Source of the DNA: an uncultured Saccharospirillaceae bacterium
GTDB lineage: Bacteria > Pseudomonadota > Gammaproteobacteria > Pseudomonadales > Oceanobacteraceae
Assembly: GCA_947499545.1 (NCBI GenBank)
Contig: CANMOZ010000018.1
Location: 1-64,000, forward strand
Direction: 5' to 3'
DNA: 64,000 nt
Shown here: positions 45,406-54,280 of the stretch, one piece after another
Numbering within the stretch: position 1 is the first letter of the stretch
Layout of the letters: every line of letters starts with the position of its first letter
Position numbers and translations under genes: made by a program
Notes under the pieces: generated by a model
Database searches by the model: none
The model's input: only the letters and a program-made list of their open reading frames with translations
What the model was told of the DNA's origin: nothing

Positions 45406-46152
45406 TTACCAAGGTAGCTGGCTGCCATCCCAGTTTAAAAAACTTCCACTTGGTGCTGGGTTATTCAATAAATTTTTGACGATATACTGAGATGATTCTT
45501 GTGCTGAGCGTAATTGACCGTCAGGGAGATAGGATTGAAAAGGTTTTGATAAATCAGTATCCGTCGTGCCGGGATGAATAGCATACAGTTTTAAATTGGG
45601 TGCTTTTTTAGAGAGTTCTATGCTTGCTGTCTTAATGATCATATTGAGAGCAGCTTTAGTTGATCGGTATCCATACCAGCCCCCTTTGTGATTGTCTTCT
45701 ATGCTGCCTACCTTGGCAGAAAGAAATGCCATGGTTGCTGGTTTATCAGATTTCAAATTTTTCCAAAAACATTTAAGAACCAGTGAGGGGAACCAGGTAT
45801 TGACTTTGAAGTAATGCAGCATTTGCGCTTCATTCAAAGCGCCAATTTGTTTTTCAGGGCTACCCGTTTCATTCTTGAGTGTGCCCAGAGTACAAATGAG
45901 GACATCAAGTTTGCCTATTTTAGAGGCAACCTCTTCTAAGGCTGATTCTGAATACGCTTGGATTTGATGATGATGATATTTGGTATCATGAGTGAGGTGA
46001 ACGCTGAGTTTCTCCCGACGAGAGAGGCTGTAAAGTGATAGGAATTTAGCTTCAACTAGGCTCTCTATGAGAGCCTGACCTATACCGCCCAGTCCAATAA
46101 CACATGCACTTCGAATGTGTTCGATCTTGTCTTCATTCCCTGAAGCATTCAT
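45406..46152 (-). CDS. Short-chain dehydrogenase/reductase (CsgA/C-factor-like)
   Basis: A cytoplasmic NAD(P)-dependent reductase of 248 residues. The dinucleotide motif is GLGGIGQAL, a variant of the usual TGxxxGxG, and the catalytic Tyr-x3-Lys is YRSTK. The ATG at 46152 is one base past the folX stop, so translation is coupled. In E. coli FolX works with FolM, another SDR that reduces dihydromonapterin; this protein could fill that place, but its sequence looks closer to the C-factor group, so the substrate is open. The upstream frame to 46209 would overlap folX and is rejected. Confidence 0.82.
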   Translation of the reverse strand: MNASGNEDKIEHIRSACVIGLGGIGQALIESLVEAKFLSLYSLSRREKLSVHLTHDTKYHHHQIQAYSESALEEVASKIGKLDVLICTLGTLKNETGSPEKQIGALNEAQMLHYFKVNTWFPSLVLKCFWKNLKSDKPATMAFLSAKVGSIEDNHKGGWYGYRSTKAALNMIIKTASIELSKKAPNLKLYAIHPGTTDTDLSKPFQSYLPDGQLRSAQESSQYIVKNLLNNPAPSGSFLNWDGSQLPW

Positions 46153-46153
46153 A

Positions 46154-46528
46154 TCAGCGTTTATGTGCAGATAAGGTAATCGAAACGGATTCTGAAAACC
46201 TAAGCGCATGAGGCTTGTCGATTTGTACCTGCGCGGCTTTTACTTGTGGGTGCTCCATGATAAGGAGTAATACATCATTCGTTAGTTTTTCTAATAACGC
46301 GAATCGGTTTTCCTCAACGTAATGAATAATTTCCTTGGTAATGGTTCGGTAATTAAGCGCTTCTTCTATTCGGTTTTCGCGTATAGCTGAAGAGGCATCA
46401 TAGGTAATATCGGCATTCAATAAGATATCTTGCTTATTTTTTATCTCTTCTTCTTTGATACCAATATAGGTTCTAAGTCGAAGGTCTTTAATATGGATAA
46501 GTGCGTCAGGGTCTAAATGAATGTTCAT
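46154..46528 (-). CDS. folX: Dihydroneopterin triphosphate 2'-epimerase
   Basis: Converts 7,8-dihydroneopterin triphosphate to the monapterin form. It is very close to E. coli Fol[21 protein letters not shown] and [20 protein letters not shown] followed by [11 protein letters not shown] are near-identical to the E. coli protein. At 124 residues it has normal length (120 in E. coli). It takes the product of FolE, encoded 12 bases upstream, and so points to tetrahydromonapterin rather than folate as the purpose of this operon. Confidence 0.93.
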   Translation of the reverse strand: MNIHLDPDALIHIKDLRLRTYIGIKEEEIKNKQDILLNADITYDASSAIRENRIEEALNYRTITKEIIHYVEENRFALLEKLTNDVLLLIMEHPQVKAAQVQIDKPHALRFSESVSITLSAHKR

Positions 46529-46540
46529 GCAAGACGGTCC

Positions 46541-47098
46541 TTACATTTGCCCAATAAGGGTTAGAAACTCGTTGCGTGCGGCCTGAGAGTTTCTCATGGT
46601 GCCCAGCATAACGGAGGTTCTCATTAGTGAGTTTTGCTTTTCAACACCGCGCATCATCATGCACATGTGTTTTGCTTCAATGACAACACCAACGCCTTGT
46701 GCATCGGTAACCTGACGAATGGCGTCAGCAATGTTTCTTGTCATATGCTCTTGAATTTGCAAACGGCGTGCATACATGTCGATGATTCTGGCAAATTTCG
46801 ATAGGCCCAGAACACGACCGTTTGGAATGTAGGCTACGTGACAGCGTCCACTAAAGGGAAGCATATGGTGCTCACAGAGGGAATGAAATTCGATGTCTTT
46901 GACCACCACCATCTCATCCGACTCAGACTCAAAGGTTGCGCCATTGATGATATCTTGCAAGTCAGCTTCATAACCGGATGTGAGAAAAGCCAGTGCTTTG
47001 GCTGCTCTCTCGGGTGTTTTGGCTAAACCTTCTCTTGTAGGATCTTCTCCAATAAGAGACAGCAAGGCTTTGAAATGCTCTGCTCCAGCTTGTTCCAT
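46541..47098 (-). CDS. folE: GTP cyclohydrolase I
   Basis: Turns GTP into 7,8-dihydroneopterin triphosphate, the first step of pterin synthesis. The zinc and active-site motifs are intact: [12 protein letters not shown] (Cys and His ligands), and [17 protein letters not shown], which holds the second Cys. At 185 residues it is somewhat shorter than the E. coli enzyme (222). ATG 47098 has AAGGTGA upstream; the frame is open to 47128. It heads the folE-folX-SDR-photolyase operon and is divergent from selO. Confidence 0.95.
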   Translation of the reverse strand: MEQAGAEHFKALLSLIGEDPTREGLAKTPERAAKALAFLTSGYEADLQDIINGATFESESDEMVVVKDIEFHSLCEHHMLPFSGRCHVAYIPNGRVLGLSKFARIIDMYARRLQIQEHMTRNIADAIRQVTDAQGVGVVIEAKHMCMMMRGVEKQNSLMRTSVMLGTMRNSQAARNEFLTLIGQM

Positions 47099-47243
47099 TT
47101 TTGTCACCTTAACCTTTAAAATGAACATACGGGTTATTAATAGTTTCAGATGATACTTGAGATTCCTGCATGTTATCTCAAATACCCTTCGACACGTGGC
47201 GTGTTGTCCCTGAATTCATACGCTACTATGACGTATATTTGAC

Positions 47244-48716
47244 TTGAGGTTCAAACATTTGACTGATAAAGCGAGGGCGGTCGCGCGGTTTTCTGAATTA
47301 CCCAGTAGTGCCTACACCCGGCAATTGGCCGAACCTTTCCCAGATCCTAAGTGGGTTCACTTTAATGAACCCCTTGCTCGGGAGTTGGGGATCTCGCTGA
47401 AACAAAATGATGACGCTCTCTCTGTTCTTTCGGGGCAATCGCCCTTTATGGAGTGTGAACCTCTTGCTATGGCCTATTCGGGGCATCAGTTTGGGGTTTT
47501 TAACCCGGGCTTAGGGGATGGGAGAGGGCTGTTGTATGGTGAGTTTGTTGATACACAAAACCGGCCTTGGGAGCTGCATCTAAAGGGTGCTGGTCGAACA
47601 CCTTATTCACGTCATGGCGATGGTCGAGCGGTATTGCGCTCATCGATTCGTGAATACTTGGCGAGTGAACATATGGCGGCTTTAGGCGTGCCTACCACGC
47701 GAGCATTAAGCCTGGTTACCAGTAGAGCTATTCAAGTGCATCGTGAAACCATCGAGCCAGCGGCAATGGTTGCTCGGTTAGCCAGCACGCATGTCCGCTT
47801 CGGGCATTTCGAGCATTACTTCTATCGCCAAGATCTTGACGGGCTAACAGCACTAAAAAACTGGGTGTTAAAGCACCACTTCCCCAGTCTGTATGAGAGA
47901 AAAGAGTCCACAGAGGCTTTAGTTGGGTTTTTAACGATTCAGGTGCAGCGTAATGCCGATCTGGTTGCTGATTGGCAGGCTGTAGGGTTTTGCCATGGCG
48001 TTATGAATACAGACAATATGAGCATATCGGGTGAAACGTTCGATTACGGCCCTTATGGCTTTATGGACGCCTATCAGCCTGATTGGATCTGTAATCATTC
48101 AGATCACAATGGTCGATACGCTTTTAATCAGCAACCCAAAATCGCTTATTGGAATCTGGCTTGTTTGGCTCAAACTTTTGCGCATTGGCTCTCTGTCGAG
48201 CTATTGCAAAGCCTAATTGATGAGTTTCCAAAGGCATTTGAATTAGCCTATCTAAACCGTATGAGGTCTAAGTTAGGTTTGCTCACAAAGCACCCAGAGG
48301 ATGACCGCTTGGTTCAATCCTTATTGGCACTCATGGCCCAAAATCAGTCTGATTACAGTTTGACCTTTAGGTCGCTGTTGAGTGTAGAAGCAGAATATCA
48401 TTTAGAACTTAAAGACAATTTTAGCGATCAGGTTGCCCTTGCTGATTGGGTAGCTCGGTATAAGTCTCGCTTGCTTTTGGATCAATCAACCGTTGAAGAG
48501 AGGCAGGCGTTGATGAGGCAATCAAACCCTGCATATGTGCTTAGAACCTATATGGCCCAGCAAGCCATCGAGAGCGCTGAGCAGGGAGATATGACGGAGT
48601 TTAATCGATTGTTAAACGCTATGATTTTTCCATATGACGACCGGGTAGCCTGTGGAGATTACCAGCGTAGCCCTCCCGATTGGGGGCGAGGGTTGTCACT
48701 TAGTTGTTCCTCTTAA
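47244..48716 (+). CDS. selO: Protein adenylyltransferase SelO
   Basis: A pseudokinase-fold enzyme that transfers AMP from ATP to Ser, Thr or Tyr of target proteins, linked to redox stress. The glycine-rich LHLKGAGRTPYSRHGDGRAVLRSSIREYLASE and the GVMNTDNMSISGETFDYGPYGFMD segment are SelO hallmarks. The C-terminus ends LSLSCSS, matching the redox-active cysteine end of the family. The length (490) is as expected. There is no ATG near: TTG 47244 or TTG 47259, the latter with GAGGT eight bases upstream, must be the start. Confidence 0.93.
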   Translation: MRFKHLTDKARAVARFSELPSSAYTRQLAEPFPDPKWVHFNEPLARELGISLKQNDDALSVLSGQSPFMECEPLAMAYSGHQFGVFNPGLGDGRGLLYGEFVDTQNRPWELHLKGAGRTPYSRHGDGRAVLRSSIREYLASEHMAALGVPTTRALSLVTSRAIQVHRETIEPAAMVARLASTHVRFGHFEHYFYRQDLDGLTALKNWVLKHHFPSLYERKESTEALVGFLTIQVQRNADLVADWQAVGFCHGVMNTDNMSISGETFDYGPYGFMDAYQPDWICNHSDHNGRYAFNQQPKIAYWNLACLAQTFAHWLSVELLQSLIDEFPKAFELAYLNRMRSKLGLLTKHPEDDRLVQSLLALMAQNQSDYSLTFRSLLSVEAEYHLELKDNFSDQVALADWVARYKSRLLLDQSTVEERQALMRQSNPAYVLRTYMAQQAIESAEQGDMTEFNRLLNAMIFPYDDRVACGDYQRSPPDWGRGLSLSCSS

Positions 48717-48748
48717 AGCCTCGTTTTTTCATAAGTCTATCTCCGTCT

Positions 48749-48774
48749 GGGCTGTTTTCTCTAGCCCCTTTCTT
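48749..48774 (+). terminator. Terminator-like hairpin after selO
   Basis: GGGCT and AGCCC form a 5-bp stem with a nine-base loop, followed by CTTTCTT, 33 bases after the selO stop. A modest candidate. Confidence 0.4.
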
Positions 48775-48883
48775 GCTGAATCTTGGCTTGCTTCAAGGCT
48801 GATCAATCGCAGCTGTTTTCTCAATTGAATCTTGTGCGTGAACGGTCTACTCAGCAGGGTTTACCTTTGGACTATTATCGCAT

Positions 48884-48900
48884 ATGATAATTATTATCAT
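48884..48900 (+). promoter_or_regulatory. Fur box upstream of the TonB receptor
   Basis: ATGATAAT-T-ATTATCAT is a perfect 8-1-8 palindrome matching the Fur consensus (alternating GATAAT units) 28 bases before the receptor start. Iron-bound Fur should repress the receptor and lipoprotein genes here. Confidence 0.82.
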
Positions 48901-48928
48901 TTAGATTTAGATTGTATGCGGATTATCA

Positions 48929-50944
48929 ATGCATTCAGCTCACACCATGATTAAGCATCTCATTCAAAAGCCCTTCATGGGTCTTTTCTCCATAAGTGTC
49001 AGGCAAGCTGGCAACACATTCTCACTTTGGTTGGCATTTTGGGGTGGGAGTTTGCTCAGTGCACAAGCGTATTCAGCTGCTGTTGTTGAAGATGAGATAT
49101 TGGTGACAGGTACTCGATCGGAAAAGTTAATTTCTGACGCTTCTGTCCCAACCGTCATTATTAAGAAAGCTGATTTGGATGTTCTCGGCGTGACGAATTT
49201 AGCTCAAGCGTTGCAGCAGGTGCCCGGTCTTTACCTTACGAATACACGCAAAAATGGTCAATCAATCAATCTTAATGGGTATTCATCCAAACATGTTCTT
49301 GTTCTTTTAGACGGTAATCCACTGGTTGGGCAGGGTGAAGATCTTGATCTGTCGCTTATTCCCGTTGACGGAGTAGAGCGTATAGAGGTCGTAAAAGGAT
49401 CTATGTCTGCCTATTACGGTTCAGGTGCCATGGGTGGCGTGGTAAATATTATTACTCGAAAAGAACAATCAACAGGTCTTTCAGGTGCTGTGTCAGTCGG
49501 TGGGAGTTATGCATCAACAGCCGATTACGGTAGCAGTGAAAGAGTGTCTGGAAATTTACGTTATGAATCATTTGGCATTGAATACTCGGTTCAAGAGCAA
49601 AAACCTGTTGATTACGATCAAAATACGGATGTTGAAAGCCTTGGTTATGAAACACAAAAGAAAGTAAAAGCCACAGCGCAAACACAAGTGTCGGGTTGGT
49701 TTTTATCGGTCAGCCCTTCATATGAATACCGTGAACGAGAAAAACGTGTACGCCCATATGATGGAGTTTATGGGCTGGAGACTTCATTTTACAACAACGA
49801 ACAAGAGATAAAGACTGCAGAAATTTATGCTCGAGATCTAAAACAGAATTGGGTGGTATCAGCAAATCATCAGCAAGCGAACGAAGAGTCAGGTAAGTCG
49901 ACAGCTACAAAGAGAGAAGCCAATAGAGAATTATCGTCAGCAGGCCTTACACACCATATAGCCCCCCTCATGGATGGAAAGCTTTATCCAAGCATTGGTA
50001 TGCAGTGGCAACAAGAGCAATTTTCCCAAGAAACAGATAAAGGTAAAAAAGAAGTTAAAGGCGGAAAACAGTCAAATCAAAGGTGGGAAGCGTTTGCTCG
50101 TGTGGAATGGATTGAGGAAGCATATGAAGCCGGTTATAGCATTCGCGGAATTGCAGATGAGCGTTTTAATGAAAAGATCATTCAGCAACTGCAAGGACAG
50201 CAGGATGTATTTTCTTCTGATGATCAAACATGGACACTGCGAGCATCCGTTGGACAGGGTTATAGAGCACCAACATTAAAAGAAACCCATTATATATTTG
50301 ATCACTCTACGATGGGGTATATTGTGGAAGGTAACAAAGATTTAAAACCCGAAACCAGTTTAATGTCGCAAGTAGGGTTCCTGTGGCAGTGGCAACGAAG
50401 TCTGCAATGGGAGTTAAATTTTTCTTATGATCAAATAAAAAATTTAATTGAATATAAAAAAGTGTCAACTCCTGAGGATTTTTCTACTTATCAATATGAC
50501 AATATTGATGAAGCCAAGTTATGGGCTACAGATACGCGCATGATTATTAGTCCATGGGATTCGGCCTCCTTAATGTTGGGGTATACCTACATAGACGCAC
50601 GTGATGGAAAAGAAAATCGTTTGATGCAGCGTCCACGGCACATGGTGCAGTTAGGTGTTGATATAAAAGCAACAAAAAACCTGATTTTTAAAGTTCAAGG
50701 AATGACTCGTATTGATGAGCTATATGAAGCAGGCATTCAAGTCCCTATCGAGCATAAAAAAACCGCTTGGCTGTGGGATGTGGCGAGTCAATATCACTGG
50801 AACCAGGACCTGATTTTGAATTTAGGCATCAACAATATCACTGATCAACGCTCTGATGCCGAAGAAGTGGGTTTTGACCCTATGGGAGATGCCCGTCCAG
50901 CGGTAGGTCGGACATGGCAATCTTCCATTCAATTGAAATTTTAA
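48929..50944 (+). CDS. TonB-dependent outer membrane receptor, iron/haem type
   Basis: An outer-membrane gated porin driven by TonB. A long signal peptide (about 46 residues, ending AQAYSAA) is followed by the TonB box region DEILVTGTR, a plug domain (VPGLYLTNTRKNGQSINLNGYSSKHVLVLLDG, GSMSAYYGSGAMGGVVNIIT) and a 22-strand barrel ending in the usual terminal Phe (SIQLKF). Late barrel motifs GYRAPTLKE and LKPE are typical of haem/siderophore receptors. The Fur box, and the HmuY-like lipoprotein 38 bases downstream, favour haem as the ligand; this is inference. ATG 48947 is an alternative start. Confidence 0.9.
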   Translation: MHSAHTMIKHLIQKPFMGLFSISVRQAGNTFSLWLAFWGGSLLSAQAYSAAVVEDEILVTGTRSEKLISDASVPTVIIKKADLDVLGVTNLAQALQQVPGLYLTNTRKNGQSINLNGYSSKHVLVLLDGNPLVGQGEDLDLSLIPVDGVERIEVVKGSMSAYYGSGAMGGVVNIITRKEQSTGLSGAVSVGGSYASTADYGSSERVSGNLRYESFGIEYSVQEQKPVDYDQNTDVESLGYETQKKVKATAQTQVSGWFLSVSPSYEYREREKRVRPYDGVYGLETSFYNNEQEIKTAEIYARDLKQNWVVSANHQQANEESGKSTATKREANRELSSAGLTHHIAPLMDGKLYPSIGMQWQQEQFSQETDKGKKEVKGGKQSNQRWEAFARVEWIEEAYEAGYSIRGIADERFNEKIIQQLQGQQDVFSSDDQTWTLRASVGQGYRAPTLKETHYIFDHSTMGYIVEGNKDLKPETSLMSQVGFLWQWQRSLQWELNFSYDQIKNLIEYKKVSTPEDFSTYQYDNIDEAKLWATDTRMIISPWDSASLMLGYTYIDARDGKENRLMQRPRHMVQLGVDIKATKNLIFKVQGMTRIDELYEAGIQVPIEHKKTAWLWDVASQYHWNQDLILNLGINNITDQRSDAEEVGFDPMGDARPAVGRTWQSSIQLKF

Positions 50945-50982
50945 TCTGTTCGGACCCCGGACATTTCGCTAAGGAGAAAGCA

Positions 50983-51699
50983 ATGATAAATGAAAAGTCC
51001 CTTGTAATTGGTTTGCTAGCAGCTTCTATGCTAGTTGGCTGCGGCGGGAAAAATAACTCTCGATCGGATAGTGAAGCTGGTAATAACAAAATTCCAACGA
51101 CACCTTCAGAAGAAGATGGCGGTACTAATCCGGCCAAGCCAGATAATGCAAAAGAAGAGGGTGTTGTTAGTAATGAACCTATTAAATTTATATCAGTAGA
51201 CAACGAGACAGTCGTGTATGTTGATCTGGATGCCGGTCCAGCACTTGGCAGTAAAGATAATTATGACTTTTCCTATTCGAATGCAGGACATTTTGTACTA
51301 AATACTAACGTCAAACTGTACGCTCCTGTTGAAATGAAATATCCAGCAAAACTTGATGCATTGAAGAAGGCTAACAATGATCCAACATTGAACCTGGAAG
51401 AATTTAAGGCGTTCGATTCAAATCAATTGGTTAAACAGATTACAGATTTAAGTAGTTTTAATAATGTTTACCCAGGAACTGATCAATCATGGGCCTTGTA
51501 TGATATAGGCAACCATGATGTCTTAAGCCGGCTCGGCGTTTATATTATTAAATCAGATCAGGAACAATATTTTGCTGTTCAGCCATTAGATCAAAAGGGA
51601 AGAACTCCTTTTAGCTTAGAAGCACGAGTGAAATTAACAGAGATGCCGACTAATATTCAAGCGGAAGAAATTGAGCCGCCGCCTGCAGAAGCGAAGTAA
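50983..51699 (+). CDS. HmuY-like haem-binding lipoprotein (tentative)
   Basis: A secreted or outer-membrane lipoprotein of 238 residues. Lipobox MLVGC has the cysteine at residue 20; a low-complexity linker rich in Ser, Asp, Pro and Lys runs to about residue 65. The folded part has features of the HmuY family: VVYVDLDAG, NYDFSYSNAGHFVLNTNVKLYAP, and a C-terminal VYIIKSDQEQYFAVQ strand pair. HmuY-type proteins take haem and pass it to a TonB receptor, which is encoded just upstream. Family membership is by pattern and is tentative. ATG 50983 follows AAGGAG; the longer frame from 50914 overlaps the receptor gene. Confidence 0.65.
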   Translation: MINEKSLVIGLLAASMLVGCGGKNNSRSDSEAGNNKIPTTPSEEDGGTNPAKPDNAKEEGVVSNEPIKFISVDNETVVYVDLDAGPALGSKDNYDFSYSNAGHFVLNTNVKLYAPVEMKYPAKLDALKKANNDPTLNLEEFKAFDSNQLVKQITDLSSFNNVYPGTDQSWALYDIGNHDVLSRLGVYIIKSDQEQYFAVQPLDQKGRTPFSLEARVKLTEMPTNIQAEEIEPPPAEAK

Positions 51700-51717
51700 C
51701 AGTTTTCTAAAATAGAC

Positions 51718-51745
51718 AAAAAAAGAGCCCCTCTTAATGGGGCCC
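51718..51745 (-). terminator. Rho-independent terminator on the minus strand
   Basis: Read on the minus strand: GCCCC, a seven-base loop, GGGGC, then TC and seven T residues. This is a textbook intrinsic terminator, ending eight bases after the stop of the 51-residue minus-strand frame. On the plus strand the A-tract precedes the stem, so it would not serve the lipoprotein gene as well. Confidence 0.75.
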
Positions 51746-51752
51746 ACAAGGA

Positions 51753-51908
51753 CTACCGTCTTGCCTCGATTCTTAAGGTGAATTGTGCGCCGCTGAATTC
51801 GAGGCGCATCTCACTGAAGCTAAGAGCCAAAATAGCAAGCCCGGTCGCGAGCAAAACCGCGAAGGGTTTTGCATGCTTTTTTAGCAGTGTGGTGACTTCT
51901 TTTTGCAT
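51753..51908 (-). CDS. Small membrane protein, 51 residues
   Basis: From ATG 51908 the product begins MQKEVTTLLKKHAKPF, has one membrane helix (about residues 16-32, FAVLLATGLAILALSF) and ends in a short beta-like tail with basic residues (RIEARR). The gene ends directly before a minus-strand intrinsic terminator, which supports that it is transcribed. The frame is open to an ATG at 51968. I know no family; the layout suggests a single-pass inner-membrane protein. It lies in what would otherwise be a 519-bp gap. Confidence 0.6.
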   Translation of the reverse strand: MQKEVTTLLKKHAKPFAVLLATGLAILALSFSEMRLEFSGAQFTLRIEARR

Positions 51909-51977
51909 GGCCGAGGGGTCCTTATCCAAGGACAGCCAACCTGCGGAGGCTGAAGTCCGCCACTGCACTAGACAGCT

Positions 51978-52218
51978 ACCACCAATTACGGCTAGGTGGT
52001 GTCTAATATATGCAATTTACCTGCCTGTATAACCATCACCGATCAAGCCAGAGCGCATTCTTGCTTATTAGGGATGAATTCGTAGCATACTTTTACCGCT
52101 AAGGCGTAATATGACCTGGTTGTCAATCAAGGGTCTCTATAGTATGCCAAACTGCTTTGGCGTTTGCTTGGCTGCACTTACTTCGTAAATTATTATCATT
52201 TGGTTGTATGAGGATGTT
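51978..52218 (+). other. Intergenic region before the lysine cluster
   Basis: Contains an ACCACC/GGTGGT inverted repeat (51978-52000) and the presumed promoters of the minus-strand small gene and of the plus-strand lysine genes. I see no further frame worth calling. A Fur-like half site near its right end is listed separately. Confidence 0.4.
52183..52199 (+). promoter_or_regulatory. Partial Fur-like site before the DUF1338 gene
   Basis: The 17-mer shares 12 of 17 positions with the perfect Fur box at 48884, including the unbroken right half AATTATTATCAT. The left half is degenerate. It lies 20 bases before the start of the DUF1338 gene, where bound repressor would block transcription or initiation. 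Confidence 0.35.
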
Positions 52219-53025
52219 ATGAATCTTGAAACATTTTTTGATCAGCTTTGGGTGGATTACATTCAAATGACACCGCAAGCAGAAAAAATACATAAAGCGT
52301 TGTTAGCTGAAAACCCGAATACTCCTAGCATCGTAAATGACCATGTGGCTTTTAGAACCTTTAACCAGGCTCCCATTAGACTTGAATCTTTAGAGAAGCA
52401 TTTGCTTGCGATGGGGTATCAACGATTTGAACCCTACCACTTTGAAAATAAACACTTGTCTGCTTGGGGCTATATTCCACCCAAATCTCACCAGCCTCGC
52501 GTTTTTCTCAGTGAACTATTAGTCGAAGAGCTAAGCAATGAATCTCAAGCCATTATTCAAAAGCTATGCGCACAAATTGATTCTAATAAAGTGAATGATC
52601 CTGATGTTTTTTACTCAGGCCCGCTGTGGGCATTACCGACTTGGGACGAATATCAAACCCTGCTAAAAGAGAGTGAATATGCTGCATGGTTGTCGATTAT
52701 TGGATTGAGAGCGAACCACTTTACAGTATCCGTAAACCATTTAGACACCACAACTTCCTTGGAATCGGTTCTCGATGTTGTTGAATCCATTCAAATGAAA
52801 CTCAATGTGCAAGGTGGACGCATTAAAGGAAACCCTAGTGTGTTATTAGAGCAAGGCTCTACGCTTGCAGATCGGCAAGTTTTTACATTTAGTGGTGGTG
52901 AGCAGCACGAAATTACAACCTGTTATTATGAATTCGCTAAGCGTTATCAAAATGAATCGGGTGAGATCTACCAGGGGTTTGTTGCAGCCAGTGCGGATAA
53001 GATTTTTGAATCCACAAATCAATAA
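52219..53025 (+). CDS. DUF1338 protein, 2-oxoadipate dioxygenase/decarboxylase-like
   Basis: Members of this family (HglS/YdcJ) use Fe(II) and oxygen to turn 2-oxoadipate into 2-hydroxyglutarate in lysine breakdown. The metal and substrate residues are suggested by VNDHVAFRTFN (first His), LRANHFTVSVNHL (second His) and the late CYYEFAKR (Glu). At 268 residues it is a short form; HglS itself is about 460. ATG 52219 follows GAGGA. Its place before a lysine/saccharopine dehydrogenase and an ALDH7 gene strongly supports a role in lysine or aminoadipate catabolism. Confidence 0.85.
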   Translation: MNLETFFDQLWVDYIQMTPQAEKIHKALLAENPNTPSIVNDHVAFRTFNQAPIRLESLEKHLLAMGYQRFEPYHFENKHLSAWGYIPPKSHQPRVFLSELLVEELSNESQAIIQKLCAQIDSNKVNDPDVFYSGPLWALPTWDEYQTLLKESEYAAWLSIIGLRANHFTVSVNHLDTTTSLESVLDVVESIQMKLNVQGGRIKGNPSVLLEQGSTLADRQVFTFSGGEQHEITTCYYEFAKRYQNESGEIYQGFVAASADKIFESTNQ

Positions 53026-53113
53026 ATGTTATATGATTTTATAAAGCTCGAGTTGCCACACAATAAAAAAGGTAGCTTGGTTGGAGTTTGAATGTTGCAT
53101 AAGGATGTGTGCA

Positions 53114-54208
53114 GTGCATAAAGTAATAGTGTTGGGCGCTGGAAAAATTGGGGCTAAGATAGCGACTTTTCTGCATCAGAGTGGCCGATATCGGGTTTGC
53201 GTGGCTGATAAATCAAACGCTGCTTTAAAGAGACTTGCTGCAAACCTGCCTGTTCAAACCTGCCAGATTGATGTTTCAGATTTGAATCAAGTGAAACAAA
53301 GTATAAAAAACTGGGAAGTTGTCATTTCGGCTTGTTCTTTTGATGTGAATCCGATTATTGCACAGGCAGCATTGGAAGCAGGTTTGAGTTATTTCGATTT
53401 AACGGAAGATGTTGAAACAACCGAAAAAATTAGAACCATATCGAGAGATGCTCAACAGGGACAGGTGTTTGTGCCTCAGTGCGGATTAGCCCCTGGCTTC
53501 ATCGGTATTTTAGGACATCATTTGGCAAAACAGTTTGATCAAATCGATTCATTGAAAATGCGAGTGGGGGCCTTACCTAAGTACCCGTCAAATGGATTGT
53601 TATACAATTTAACCTGGTCAACAGAAGGATTGATTAACGAGTATTGCAATCCTTGTCAGGCCATTCATAAAGGTGAACACATAAATGTGCTTGCGCTGGA
53701 AGGGTTGGAAGCTTTTTCGTTAGACGGAGTGAAATATGAAGCTTTTAATACCTCTGGCGGCTTGGGTACATTGTGTGAAACGCTGGCAGGTAACGTTCAG
53801 GAAATGAACTATAAAACCGTGCGATATCCTGGGCATCAGTACCTTATGAACTTTTTAATTAATGATTTGAAGTTGCATGATGCTGATGGACGATCACAGC
53901 TGAAGTGTATGCTGGAAAAAGCGTTGCCCATTACTTATCAAGATGTTGTGTTGACGATGGTAACGGTTGCAGGTTATCGCAATGGGCAATATGAACAGTT
54001 GACCGATGTAAGAAAAATATATCATCAAAAACTCTTTGGTGAAGAATGGAGTTCGATTCAAATAACAACGGCGGCAGGTATTTGTGCGGTTGTTGATTTG
54101 CACGCAAACCATCAGCTTCCAGTGCGTGGGTTTGTTGGCGTGGAGCAAGTCCCTTTTGATGCCTTCATAGACAATGAATTTGGCGCCTATTATAAGAATG
54201 CACACTGA
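53114..54208 (+). CDS. Lysine 6-dehydrogenase/saccharopine dehydrogenase family protein
   Basis: A Rossmann-fold oxidoreductase of 364 residues. The dinucleotide motif VIVLGAGKIGAKIA starts the chain, and PQCGLAPGFIGILG with RVGALPKYPSNGLLYNLTWSTEGLINEY are hallmarks of the LysDH/LYS9-type family. Such enzymes oxidise L-lysine, or saccharopine, to aminoadipate semialdehyde, which the next gene product would oxidise. No lysine-ketoglutarate reductase gene is present here, favouring direct lysine 6-dehydrogenation, though this is not certain. GTG 53114 has AAGGA upstream; ATG 53105 is an alternative. Confidence 0.85.
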   Translation: MHKVIVLGAGKIGAKIATFLHQSGRYRVCVADKSNAALKRLAANLPVQTCQIDVSDLNQVKQSIKNWEVVISACSFDVNPIIAQAALEAGLSYFDLTEDVETTEKIRTISRDAQQGQVFVPQCGLAPGFIGILGHHLAKQFDQIDSLKMRVGALPKYPSNGLLYNLTWSTEGLINEYCNPCQAIHKGEHINVLALEGLEAFSLDGVKYEAFNTSGGLGTLCETLAGNVQEMNYKTVRYPGHQYLMNFLINDLKLHDADGRSQLKCMLEKALPITYQDVVLTMVTVAGYRNGQYEQLTDVRKIYHQKLFGEEWSSIQITTAAGICAVVDLHANHQLPVRGFVGVEQVPFDAFIDNEFGAYYKNAH

Positions 54209-54280
54209 AGAAAGTACTGGTTTGTCAAATAAAAAAATCGTGAATAACAATAGGTATGCCGTCAATCTAAGGATGTTTAA

